From an archaeon (lineage in GTDB: Archaea > Nanobdellota > Nanobdellia > Pacearchaeales > GW2011-AR1), in assembly GCA_027318675.1 (NCBI GenBank), contig DAHVOT010000007.1:1-21805 (forward strand): DNA of 21,805 nucleotides. Direction: 5' to 3'. The notes under the pieces are model-generated. The model did no database searches and had not been told where the DNA came from. It saw only the letters and a program-made list of their open reading frames with translations. Of the stretch, positions 6,417-13,521 are shown piece after piece. Every line of letters starts with the position of its first letter. The stretch's first letter is position 1. A program made the translations under genes and the position numbers.

Positions 6417-6704
6417 ATGGAATACATATATGCAGCACTTTTGTTGCACAAACTTGGAAAAGAAGTTAGTGAAGCTAACATAAAAAGTGTTGTTGTAGCT
6501 GCTGGCGCACATGCAGATGATTCAAAAATCAAATCGCTTGTCGCTAGTTTGAAAGGTGTGGATATAGCAAATGAATTGGCTAATGCTAGTTTAGTTGCTG
6601 CTGCTCCTGCTAGCTCAGCTCCTGCTGAAGCAAAGAAGGAAGAAGCACCAAAAGAAGAGAAACACGAAGCTGCAGCAGAGGGTCTTAGTGCACTATTCGG
6701 TTAA
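6417..6704 (+). CDS. rpl12: Ribosomal stalk protein P1 (archaeal L12)
   Basis: This stalk protein binds P0 as dimers and contacts elongation factors through its C-terminal tail. The 95 residues begin with the dimerisation/P0-binding helices (MEYIYAALLLHKLGKEVSE, SVVVAAGAHADDSKIKSLVASL). An Ala/Pro/Glu/Lys-rich hinge (about 58-85) follows, and the conserved end is GLSALFG. The ATG lies 1 bp after the uL10 stop, with GGAG at 6401-6404. It is the last gene of the stalk operon. It supplies the factor-binding tail that the local uL10 lacks. Confidence 0.95.
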   Translation: MEYIYAALLLHKLGKEVSEANIKSVVVAAGAHADDSKIKSLVASLKGVDIANELANASLVAAAPASSAPAEAKKEEAPKEEKHEAAAEGLSALFG

Positions 6705-6734
6705 TTTTGAATTTTTTAAAAAGTAACTAAGCCC

Positions 6735-6799
6735 TTTACACTTTGCTAGTTTGTACACAAAAAATAAAATAGAAAACTAACGGCAAGCACAAGTGTAAA
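6735..6799 (+). repeat. Imperfect inverted repeat / long hairpin after the stalk operon
   Basis: TTTACACT (6735-6742), TTGC (6743-6746) and TAGTTT (6747-6752) pair in order with AGTGTAAA (6792-6799), GCAA (6783-6786) and AAACTA (6774-6779). This gives 18 base pairs with bulges only on the 3' side (ACG, and GCACA) and an A-rich apical loop of 21 nt. It starts 31 nt after the P1 stop codon. It could be an mRNA 3'-end or processing structure, or a small RNA. I see no C/D box motifs and no convincing H/ACA kink-turn or ACA end. Confidence 0.5.
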
Positions 6800-6821
6800 T
6801 GTATTTCAAAGAACAATAATT

Positions 6822-6830
6822 CTTAAAATA
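6822..6830 (+). promoter_or_regulatory. TATA box of the orphan gene at 6851
   Basis: CTTAAAATA, centred 25 bp before the ATG at 6851. Confidence 0.5.
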
Positions 6831-6850
6831 ATAAAAAATATCTAATTTAT

Positions 6851-7186
6851 ATGGAACAAAAAGTCATTTATTCCTTTGACATTAATCAAAATTACTCTTT
6901 AAAAGAGCTATATGAAAACTTCATAAAAGAGTATTCAATTAATCTAAGCAAAGGACCATTATTAATATCTGAAAGAATCCTGAAAGACGGAATTGAAATT
7001 TCTCCCGAAAGAAAAAAAGAAAAAATAATTGAAATAAATCCATTAAAAAAAGAATCAGAGCTTGAAACAAAATTATATATTAAAAATGAAAATTTTGGAT
7101 TTAGAATTTATAAAACAAAAGAAGGAAAATTTATTGAAGTGAATTACATAAAATTCCCTTCATTTCACAAATCCAACTCTCCTTAG
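6851..7186 (+). CDS. Hypothetical protein
   Basis: This 111-residue Lys/Glu/Ile-rich protein was not recognised. It is predicted as mixed alpha/beta, without TM segment or signal peptide. Residues 1-35 (IYSFDINQNYSLKELYENFIKEY) could be a strand and a helix, and the rest alternates charged strands. A properly spaced TATA box supports it as a gene. Its last 27 nt overlap the 3' end of apgM on the other strand, a tail-to-tail overlap. Confidence 0.55.
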   Translation: MEQKVIYSFDINQNYSLKELYENFIKEYSINLSKGPLLISERILKDGIEISPERKKEKIIEINPLKKESELETKLYIKNENFGFRIYKTKEGKFIEVNYIKFPSFHKSNSP

Positions 7187-8404
7187 AATTTCAGGACCCA
7201 TAATCCTTCCTAATTCACCTTTCCTACATTCGCTCTCACAGAATTTCTTTACAGTAGGAACCTCGCTGCAATTATAAAATAAAACAGGAACAGGATCAGC
7301 AGAATGTCCTTTTAGTTTACAAGGAGTTGAATGATCTCCTGTAACAAGGATCTTAATTTTATTCTGAGGAGCAATGCTTCTTAAATATTTAAACAAGGTT
7401 ATATCAATATACTCAATCATTAACTTCTTTTCAACAGGTTTATTATCATGTCCAGGTAAATCTGTTTCTTTAATATGTATATAAGCATAATCTGCCCTCT
7501 TAATATTTTTTTTGATTACGTTTGCAGAATGTTTACACGCTTTTCTTAACCCCTTCCATAAATTTTCATATGCATCAATTCCAGTTAACTCAGGGTAATC
7601 AAAAGCATAATTTTTCATCCCGCACGCATTTGAAAATCCAATTTCTAGAGGCATATAATTTGCAGAAACCCATTTCTTATACTGTTTAAGTTTAGGAGGT
7701 TCAATCCCTGCTCCCCTAATTAATAAAAAATTTGCAGGTAATAACCCTCTTTTAATTCTATCTATATTTACAGGATGTGAATTTAAAACAAAAAAAGCTT
7801 TTTCTAAAAATTCATTAACAAGATTTGAAGTATATTGAGAATTTTCATCATCATCTAAAGCCTTGCATTTAACAATTTTATTGGATATTAAATTCATACC
7901 ATCCATATATGTTGAATCGTTGCCAGAGATATTATCAGAAAAACCGCCTCTAAAGACCAAAGAAGCCCTATGTTGAATAGTTGGCTTAAAAATAAAGTCG
8001 CAAGACATTTTTATTTTATTCAATGCTTTTGCAAGTTGATTAGCTTCATAAGTTGTTAAAGTTCTTCCAGCTCTTCTATCTAAAATATTGCCTTTTTCCA
8101 AAGAATCAATTGTTCCAAAATTAACTCTAAATGCTAAATCTCCACGAGTTAATTTTAAATCACTCCCTCTTGCTTCTAATTGTCCTCTTGTACTTGAAAT
8201 TAATTCATTCCCAAAAAGAGAGACTATTGCTTCATCTGATTCTGGAACAAATCCAGGTTTAACAGTATAAACATACCCCAATTGTCCTCTCGCGGCTAAA
8301 AAGTCAAGATTGGGTGTTTGAGCTGCTTCTAAAGGAGTCATATCATTAAGCATTTTATTAGGTAAATCCCCTAATCCATCTAGTATAACAAATACTCCTT
8401 TCAT
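7160..8404 (-). CDS. apgM: 2,3-bisphosphoglycerate-independent phosphoglycerate mutase, archaeal type
   Basis: This enzyme interconverts 3- and 2-phosphoglycerate in glycolysis and gluconeogenesis and belongs to the alkaline phosphatase superfamily. The 414 residues open with VFVILDGLGDLP (metal Asp9) and TPLEAAQTPNLDFLAARG. The nucleophile Ser is probably Ser56 in PESDEAIVSLFG, and then come RGQLEARGSDLKL and GDLAFRVNFGT. Metal ligands follow in HIKETDLPGHDN and TGDHSTPCKLKGHSADPVP. The frame extends five codons upstream (MYYYN), but the TATA box at 8426-8434 is 26 bp from the ATG at 8404, so I start there. Confidence 0.94.
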   Translation of the reverse strand: MKGVFVILDGLGDLPNKMLNDMTPLEAAQTPNLDFLAARGQLGYVYTVKPGFVPESDEAIVSLFGNELISSTRGQLEARGSDLKLTRGDLAFRVNFGTIDSLEKGNILDRRAGRTLTTYEANQLAKALNKIKMSCDFIFKPTIQHRASLVFRGGFSDNISGNDSTYMDGMNLISNKIVKCKALDDDENSQYTSNLVNEFLEKAFFVLNSHPVNIDRIKRGLLPANFLLIRGAGIEPPKLKQYKKWVSANYMPLEIGFSNACGMKNYAFDYPELTGIDAYENLWKGLRKACKHSANVIKKNIKRADYAYIHIKETDLPGHDNKPVEKKLMIEYIDITLFKYLRSIAPQNKIKILVTGDHSTPCKLKGHSADPVPVLFYNCSEVPTVKKFCESECRKGELGRIMGPEILRRVGFVK

Positions 8405-8425
8405 ATTATAATAATACATCCTTTC

Positions 8426-8434
8426 TTTATAAAA
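8426..8434 (-). promoter_or_regulatory. TATA box of apgM
   Basis: Minus-strand TTTTATAAA, centred 26 bp before the ATG at 8404. It decides between two close starts. Confidence 0.6.
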
Positions 8435-8478
8435 ATTTAGATTAGTCTTTTGTCTCTCTAGAGTACCTGAACCAAAAC

Positions 8479-8487
8479 CTTAATAAC
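8479..8487 (+). promoter_or_regulatory. TATA-like element of ftsY
   Basis: CTTAATAAC, centred 26 bp before the ATG at 8509. It is weaker than its neighbours. Confidence 0.4.
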
Positions 8488-8508
8488 TAATTATTCACTC
8501 CTAAAAAT

Positions 8509-9759
8509 ATGTTTGGAAAACTTAAAGAAAAACTAAAAAGTTGGACCCAGGGCTTAATAAAAAAGGCAGTAGTAGAAGAAGTTGAAGAAGAAGCTAAAAA
8601 AAAGAAAGAAAAACCCCAAAAGCCAGAAAAACAAGCTAAGGAAAAAAAAGGAAAAATACAAGAAGAAAAAAAGGAAAAGAAACAATCAAAAAGACAAGAA
8701 AAAAAAGCTGAAGAAATAATTCAAGAAATAGAACAAAAGGAAAAAGCAAAAGAAAAAATAAAGTCAATAGAAGAACATGAATATCTTGAACCTGCTCCAA
8801 AAACATTTGACAAAGAAGAAAGAGCAATAAGTGAGAAAGTAATACAAGATATAAAAGTAGAAGAAGAGGAAAAGAAAGGGTTCTTCAAGAAAATATTCTC
8901 TGGGATAAACAAGGTAAAAATATCTGAAGAAGATTTTGAAGCTTATTCAGGAGATTTAGAAATGATTTTGCTCGAGAATAATGTTGCATTAGAAGTATCC
9001 GATAAAATAATTAAACAGCTTAAAGAAAATCTTGTTGGAAAAGAATTTTTGAAAAAAGAAATAGAAGGTCAGATAAGAGAATCTCTTAAAGATATTATTT
9101 ACAATATACTTATTGAACCCTTTGATGTTATAGAAAGAATAAAAGACAAAAAATTAGCAGAAAGAAAACCATATGTTATCTTATTCTGTGGAATTAATGG
9201 TACAGGAAAAACAACAACAATCGCAAAAATAGGACAAATGCTTAAAGATAAGAAACTCTCATACGTTCTTGCAGCAGGGGATACTTTTAGAGCTGCTTCT
9301 ATTGAACAACTAAAAAAACACGGCTCCAAATTAGGGGTAGAAGTAATTGCACATGAATATGGTTCAGATCCTGCTTCCGTAGGATTTGATGCAATAAAAT
9401 ATGCTGAAAAAAATCACATAGATGTCGTTTTAATAGATACTGCTGGAAGAATGCATACTGAAAAAAACTTAATGGCCCAGATAGAAAAAGTTGCAAAGGT
9501 TTGTAATCCTGATTTAAAGTTATTTGTTGGGGAGAGTATAACAGGTAACGATATAATTGAACAAATAAAAACTTTCAATCAATCTGTTAAAATAGATGGA
9601 ATAATATTGAGTAAAGCAGATATTGATGAAAAAGGCGGGACAGCACTCTCAGTTGGATATACTACAGAAAAACCCATACTTTATCTTGGAGTTGGACAAG
9701 AATACAAAGATTTACAAAAATTCGATAAAAATAAATTTGTTGAAAGTCTAGGATTATAA
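8509..9759 (+). CDS. ftsY: Signal recognition particle receptor FtsY
   Basis: This GTPase docks SRP-ribosome complexes at the membrane. Its 416 residues begin with a long Lys/Glu-rich region (about 20-125) typical of the FtsY membrane-facing A domain. The N domain follows (about 130-215), then the G domain: P-loop GINGTGKTT (228-236), GDTFRAAS (257-264), DTAGR (310-314), and SKAD (368-371) in place of the usual TKxD, followed by KGGTALSVGY. The end is KFDKNKFVESLGL. SRP54 lies 0.7 kb downstream on the same strand. The last 6 nt overlap the convergent gene. Confidence 0.95.
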   Translation: MFGKLKEKLKSWTQGLIKKAVVEEVEEEAKKKKEKPQKPEKQAKEKKGKIQEEKKEKKQSKRQEKKAEEIIQEIEQKEKAKEKIKSIEEHEYLEPAPKTFDKEERAISEKVIQDIKVEEEEKKGFFKKIFSGINKVKISEEDFEAYSGDLEMILLENNVALEVSDKIIKQLKENLVGKEFLKKEIEGQIRESLKDIIYNILIEPFDVIERIKDKKLAERKPYVILFCGINGTGKTTTIAKIGQMLKDKKLSYVLAAGDTFRAASIEQLKKHGSKLGVEVIAHEYGSDPASVGFDAIKYAEKNHIDVVLIDTAGRMHTEKNLMAQIEKVAKVCNPDLKLFVGESITGNDIIEQIKTFNQSVKIDGIILSKADIDEKGGTALSVGYTTEKPILYLGVGQEYKDLQKFDKNKFVESLGL

Positions 9760-10212
9760 CTTAAAAGATTTTACTTCTAAATCTATTTCAACAGGTAAAT
9801 CAGAAGTTGAAATAATTATAATATATTTGCCAGAACCAAGAGTCTCTTCTTTTTCATTAAAAAGTATATCCCTTGAGATAACATAATCAGAAGAGAGATT
9901 TCTTGAAATATAATTCTTCAATTCTTCTTCAGGAACAAGAATATAATCAATAGGCACATTTGAAGAAAGGTTAACGTGAACTTGAAAAGATTCATTTAAT
10001 TCAAATTCCCTGTAATAATTAGTATAACTCTCAATTTCTTCTTCAACATCAATAAGAACCGTTTCAGAAAACTCTGGAAGAATATCTTCAGTTAAAACAA
10101 CTTCTCCAGTCAAAAAACCTTCATCTACATTTCCTTCCTGGCCTCTAATCAAAAAAAAGATACCTGTACTTATAAGTAAAACAGAAAATGCAATAATAAT
10201 AATCTTATTCAT
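9754..10212 (-). CDS. Membrane-anchored extracytoplasmic protein
   Basis: This 152-residue protein has an N-terminal TM helix or uncleaved signal (about IIIIAFSVLLISTGIFFLI). An acidic, strand-rich domain of about 120 residues follows, likely outside the cell. Just after the TM comes GFLTGEVV, which resembles the TGN-V/I signature near membrane segments in DPANN surface proteins; the family itself is not recognised. A TTG three codons upstream is possible, but the ATG at 10212 is preferred. The TATA box (10261-10268) is about 52 bp upstream, predicting a leader of about 27 nt that starts with a small hairpin (10228-10240). Confidence 0.7.
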   Translation of the reverse strand: MNKIIIIAFSVLLISTGIFFLIRGQEGNVDEGFLTGEVVLTEDILPEFSETVLIDVEEEIESYTNYYREFELNESFQVHVNLSSNVPIDYILVPEEELKNYISRNLSSDYVISRDILFNEKEETLGSGKYIIIISTSDLPVEIDLEVKSFKL

Positions 10213-10227
10213 CTTATTCAATAATCC

Positions 10228-10240
10228 TGTCTTTCAGACA
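10228..10240 (-). promoter_or_regulatory. Small hairpin at the predicted 5' end of the membrane protein mRNA
   Basis: TGTCT-GAA-AGACA on the minus strand is a perfect 5-bp stem with a 3-nt loop. It lies about 25 bp downstream of TTTATAAA (10261-10268), so it would form the very 5' end of this mRNA. Confidence 0.35.
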
Positions 10241-10323
10241 TTCTCACTATCTTCTAACGCTTTATAAATCTTACTAATGTTACCATGATTAAGTTACTAC
10301 TTAATTAAGAAAGAATCAAAAAA

Positions 10324-10419
10324 CGCCGTAACCAGGAATCGAACCTGGAAATCCTTTCGGATCACGATATTTGTTCATTTCGGTTCCAATCGTGTGGAGT
10401 ACCATAGTCCCATTACGGC
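10324..10419 (-). tRNA. tRNA-Ser (anticodon GGA) with intron
   Basis: The acceptor GCCGTAA pairs with TTACGGC, with discriminator G73. The D stem is GGA/TCC, and the anticodon stem CACGA/TCGTG encloses a 22-nt loop. Reading T32 T33 GGA A37 before an insert and A38 after it gives anticodon GGA and an intron of about 15 nt (10369-10383) at the canonical 37/38 site. A class II variable arm, ATCC-GAAA-GGAT, supports Ser. The T arm is CCAGG-TTCGATT-CCTGG. The bulge-helix-bulge is relaxed: only TTG/CAA pairs well in the central helix. TATA (10436-10444) lies 22 bp upstream. Confidence 0.92.
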
Positions 10420-10435
10420 ATCAAAACCCTATTTA

Positions 10436-10444
10436 GCTTATAAA
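10436..10444 (-). promoter_or_regulatory. TATA box of tRNA-Ser
   Basis: Minus-strand TTTATAAGC, centred about 22 bp before the tRNA 5' end. It lies beside the oppositely directed SRP54 promoter. Confidence 0.5.
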
Positions 10445-10451
10445 CCCAAAC

Positions 10452-10460
10452 TTTATTAAC
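10452..10460 (+). promoter_or_regulatory. TATA box of the SRP54 gene
   Basis: TTTATTAAC, centred 26 bp before the ATG at 10482. Confidence 0.55.
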
Positions 10461-10481
10461 CTATAACTTGCTATTTTTTCT

Positions 10482-11864
10482 ATGCTAGAAAAACTAGGAG
10501 AAGCTCTGAGAAAAGCAAGAGATAAGCTAGCTAATGCCTTATTTTTAGACAAAAATGTTGTTGAAAGTGTTGTTAAAGACTTACAAAGAGCATTGATTGA
10601 AGCAGATGTGAATATTCTTCTTGTAAAAGAAATATCAGATAAAATAAAGAAAGCAGCTTATGATGAAAGAATAAAAGAAATTGAGAAAAAAGAACATATA
10701 ATCAAACTTTTACATGATGAACTTGTAAAAATTCTTGGAGAACATAAAACCCTTGAATTGCCTTCAGGAAAACAATCAAGAATAATGTTCTTAGGTTTAT
10801 ACGGTGCAGGTAAAACAACCACTATTGCAAAGTTAGGAAATTGGTATTCTAAAAGAGGGAAAAAAGTAATAATGGTTGGATTAGATGTTCATAGACCTGC
10901 AGCAAAAGAACAATTAGAACAGTTAGGTAAAAAAAATAATATTCCATATTTTGTTGATTTTGATGAAACAGATGCTGTAAAAACCTGGAAAAAATTTGAG
11001 AAAAAACATGACTTAAAAAAATATGATTTAATTCTAGTAGATACTGCAGGGCGTCACACTCTGGACAAAGAATTGATTAAAGAAATAAAAGAATTAAACA
11101 AAGAAATAAAACCAACAGAGACTATTCTAGTTATGCCAGCAGATATAGGACAAGCTGCAAAAAAACAAGCAAGCGAATTTCAAGATGCATTAAAGATTTC
11201 TGGAGTAATAATAACAAGAATGGATTCAACAGCAAAGGGAGGAGGATCACTAACTGCTTGCGCAGAAACAAAAGCAGGAGTATACTACATAACCACTGGA
11301 GAAAAAATAAACGATATAGAAGAATTCAACCCAGAAAGCTTCCTTTCAAGGCTTTTAGGAATGGGGGATTTACAAGCATTAATAGAAAAAATACGCTCTG
11401 TAACTGATGAAGATCAACAAGAAAAAATGCAAAAGAAGCTTGAAGAAGGAAAACTCTCTCTTGAAGATGTTATTGAACAAGTTAAATCAATGAATCAAAT
11501 TGGAGGATTTGATAAAATAAAAAGTATGATTCCTGGATTAGGTAAAGCAAAAATACCCGAAGATATGCTTGAATCACAACAAGAAAAAATTGCAAAATGG
11601 GAACACATCTTAAAATCCATGACTAAAGAAGAACGCGACAATCCAGAATTATTTGATAAACAAACTTCAAGGATAGGAAGAGTTGCAAATGGAGCAGGAG
11701 TAAACAACAGCGATATTCGTGCACTCTTAAAACAATACAAGATGCTTCAAGATTTAGTCAAAGGCGGAATGAGCGAGATGGACATGTCCAAAGGTTTCTC
11801 CCAAAAACAAATGCAGAAGATGATGAAGAAGTTTGGAAAGAAAAAGATGATGAAGTTTAAATAA
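10482..11864 (+). CDS. srp54: Signal recognition particle 54 kDa protein
   Basis: SRP54 binds signal sequences and 7S RNA and pairs with FtsY in a GTP-dependent complex. The 460 residues contain the N domain (1-95, with ALIEADVNILLVKE). The G domain has GLYGAGKTT (105-113), DVHRPAAKEQL (135-145), DTAGR (187-191) and TRMDSTAKGGG (245-255). The C-terminal M domain (about 300-455) is Met-rich, with QSMNQIGGFDKIKSMIPG-like and SRIGRVANGAG segments, and it ends in a Met/Lys-rich tail (QMQKMMKKFGKKKMMKFK). Length is normal for archaea. It has its own promoter. Confidence 0.97.
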   Translation: MLEKLGEALRKARDKLANALFLDKNVVESVVKDLQRALIEADVNILLVKEISDKIKKAAYDERIKEIEKKEHIIKLLHDELVKILGEHKTLELPSGKQSRIMFLGLYGAGKTTTIAKLGNWYSKRGKKVIMVGLDVHRPAAKEQLEQLGKKNNIPYFVDFDETDAVKTWKKFEKKHDLKKYDLILVDTAGRHTLDKELIKEIKELNKEIKPTETILVMPADIGQAAKKQASEFQDALKISGVIITRMDSTAKGGGSLTACAETKAGVYYITTGEKINDIEEFNPESFLSRLLGMGDLQALIEKIRSVTDEDQQEKMQKKLEEGKLSLEDVIEQVKSMNQIGGFDKIKSMIPGLGKAKIPEDMLESQQEKIAKWEHILKSMTKEERDNPELFDKQTSRIGRVANGAGVNNSDIRALLKQYKMLQDLVKGGMSEMDMSKGFSQKQMQKMMKKFGKKKMMKFK

Positions 11865-11888
11865 AATATAAATAATAAAATAAAAACC

Positions 11889-11897
11889 CTTAAATAT
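11889..11897 (+). promoter_or_regulatory. TATA box of the VKOR operon
   Basis: CTTAAATAT, centred 25 bp before the ATG at 11918. Confidence 0.55.
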
Positions 11898-11917
11898 CCA
11901 TTTTTTTAACTAATCCA

Positions 11918-12325
11918 ATGAAAAACAAAGCAAAATACATTATACTTTTAACAATATTCATAATTGCATTCATATGCTCTGGAATATTAACCTTTGTCTC
12001 TGTTGAAGAAGCTTGTGGAGGAATTCAAACAACTTGTTATGCTGTTCAAACCTCACAATATGAAACAACTTTTGGAATAAAAAATGCTCACATGGGATTG
12101 GTTGCTTTTTCTATAATGGCTATACTTATATTCTTACACCTAAAACAACCGACAAAAAATAAAAAACAAATTATCAAAATTGGGATAATACTAGGTTCAA
12201 TATTTGCATTATACTTTTTGTACATTCAATTCTTTGTAATTGATGCATTATGTAAATATTGTATGATAATAGATGTGGGGATGTTAATTAACCTAGGAAT
12301 AATAGCTTTCTGGAAAGAAAAATGA
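11918..12325 (+). CDS. VKOR-family membrane disulfide-forming protein
   Basis: Prokaryotic VKOR homologues reoxidise thioredoxin-like partners, passing electrons to quinone, and drive disulfide formation outside the membrane. The 135-residue protein has four hydrophobic segments. Loop cysteines are Cys33 and Cys40 (ACGGIQTTC). The conserved Ser46 lies in VQTSQYETTFGI, with GLVAFS after it, and the active-site CKYC (112-115) is in FVIDALCKYCMIIDV. All four redox cysteines are present, without a fused thioredoxin domain. Its stop overlaps the next start (ATGA), so the downstream Cys-rich protein is translationally coupled. Confidence 0.88.
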   Translation: MKNKAKYIILLTIFIIAFICSGILTFVSVEEACGGIQTTCYAVQTSQYETTFGIKNAHMGLVAFSIMAILIFLHLKQPTKNKKQIIKIGIILGSIFALYFLYIQFFVIDALCKYCMIIDVGMLINLGIIAFWKEK

Positions 12326-12747
12326 GATGGAGAGAAATTTCAGCATGCAATTACTGCAAGAATTACAATCCTGAAAATAGCTACTGCAATGATTCTGAGA
12401 AAGAATTGACAATATATGAGGAACTTCTGGGATGTGAGCAGATTGATTTTACAGGAGAATTAAAAATAAATTTATTTAAAGATATCCCCAAAGATAGCAT
12501 TTTAAGAAGATTGCCGATAGAAAGTTTATCAAAAGCAAATAAGGAATTAAAAAATTCCATAACCTCCAAAGAATATGGAGATTATTTTAATGAGCCTTTA
12601 ATTATAAATACAAAGATAAATCTTGCAAATTCGGAAAAAGAAGGTAAAGTTATTTCATTTGAAAAATTTAAAGAAGCCCAAAGAAAATTTAATTTGAAGA
12701 AAATAGAAGCTAGATTTGCTTCACTAAGCGATCACCTAGACACCTAG
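12322..12747 (+). CDS. Cys-rich hypothetical protein coupled to VKOR
   Basis: This 141-residue protein was not recognised. The N-terminus has CNYCKNYNPENSYC (Cys9, Cys12, Cys22) and a further Cys38, which could bind a metal such as zinc. The rest is charged and lacks Cys. There is no signal peptide or TM segment, so it is probably cytoplasmic, which argues against a simple role as VKOR substrate. The 4-nt overlap with VKOR implies joint expression. It ends 1 bp from the convergent secreted-protein gene. Confidence 0.65.
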   Translation: MRWREISACNYCKNYNPENSYCNDSEKELTIYEELLGCEQIDFTGELKINLFKDIPKDSILRRLPIESLSKANKELKNSITSKEYGDYFNEPLIINTKINLANSEKEGKVISFEKFKEAQRKFNLKKIEARFASLSDHLDT

Positions 12748-12748
12748 A

Positions 12749-13432
12749 TTAATCTTCTTCTTTCAATTTCCCTTCTAAAGAACCTTCTTTCCCTTTTTTA
12801 ACATTTAGAAATTTTGTAGAAAAACCAGTTATAATCATCTTACCCTCTTTTTCAATAGCAGTCATTTCAATAGGATATGGAAAATGAAAATCATCTCCAG
12901 GTTCAAATTTAATTGCACCTTTCAAACTAGAAGAATAAAAAGTAGTATCTCCCCTCTTGTTCTTTTCAATTCTTAAAGAATAAGGTAAACCCATAAGAAA
13001 AAAATGCAAACTATCTTTATTCTCAAAACCACCCTCTCTAAAATCCCTAAGAATCTCAGGGAAAGTTTTATACTTTTCATCAAGTTTTTTATTAACTAGC
13101 TTCTCTTTAACTTCTCTAAGCTTTCCTATATCAACATAATAATCCAAAAGAGTATATCCAGAACCTTTGGAATAATCAAAAAATTCTTTCTTAAATATAA
13201 AGTTCTTAGTTTCATTATAGGTAGAATCATTAATTTGATTAAATTTCATTGAATAAATGCCTAGTAAAAAAGAAAAATCTATTTCATTTTCACTTAAATT
13301 AATAAAACTAGTTGTAGAAGGAAATCCTCCCCCTTTCGTACGAATTTCATAGTTAAGTTTATCTTGGGAAAAAGCAGGAGATATGCTTGAAAAAAGAAGC
13401 GCTCCTGCAAGGAAAATATCCTTAAATCTCAT
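12749..13432 (-). CDS. Secreted protein with Sec signal peptide
   Basis: This 227-residue protein has a clear signal peptide: MRFK, hydrophobic DIFLAGALLFSSISP, then AFS-Q as probable cleavage site near residue 22. The mature part is rich in strands, with repeated short beta motifs (GSGYTLLDYYVDIGKL, GDTTFYSSSLKGAIKF, FPYPIEMTAIEKEGKMIITGF). The pattern is loosely reminiscent of DUF3108-like beta proteins; this is a weak impression only. No lipobox Cys and no C-terminal TM are seen, so it is probably released or held non-covalently. It has its own TATA box (13453-13460). Confidence 0.75.
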   Translation of the reverse strand: MRFKDIFLAGALLFSSISPAFSQDKLNYEIRTKGGGFPSTTSFINLSENEIDFSFLLGIYSMKFNQINDSTYNETKNFIFKKEFFDYSKGSGYTLLDYYVDIGKLREVKEKLVNKKLDEKYKTFPEILRDFREGGFENKDSLHFFLMGLPYSLRIEKNKRGDTTFYSSSLKGAIKFEPGDDFHFPYPIEMTAIEKEGKMIITGFSTKFLNVKKGKEGSLEGKLKEED

Positions 13433-13452
13433 AAAAAAATAATTAAAAAAGG

Positions 13453-13460
13453 GTATAAAA
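13453..13460 (-). promoter_or_regulatory. TATA box of the secreted-protein gene
   Basis: Minus-strand TTTTATAC, centred 24-25 bp before the ATG at 13432. Confidence 0.55.
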
Positions 13461-13492
13461 GCATTTATGTGAAAATAAAGAAGAAAGTAAAA

Positions 13493-13500
13493 CTTAAAAC
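13493..13500 (+). promoter_or_regulatory. TATA box of bud32
   Basis: CTTAAAAC, centred 25-26 bp before the ATG at 13522. Confidence 0.5.
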
Positions 13501-13521
13501 ATCAAAAAAACTAAGTTTTAA

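Noticed and set aside
6735..6799. Reading the inverted repeat as an H/ACA or C/D guide RNA
   Set aside because: No C/C' (RUGAUGA) or D (CUGA) boxes, no kink-turn with tandem G-A in the loop, and no ACA at the expected 3' position.
8580..8880. AAG/GAA-rich low-complexity stretch in ftsY as a possible tandem repeat
   Set aside because: No fixed period. It encodes the charged A domain usual for FtsY, and the minus-strand frames across it are shadows.
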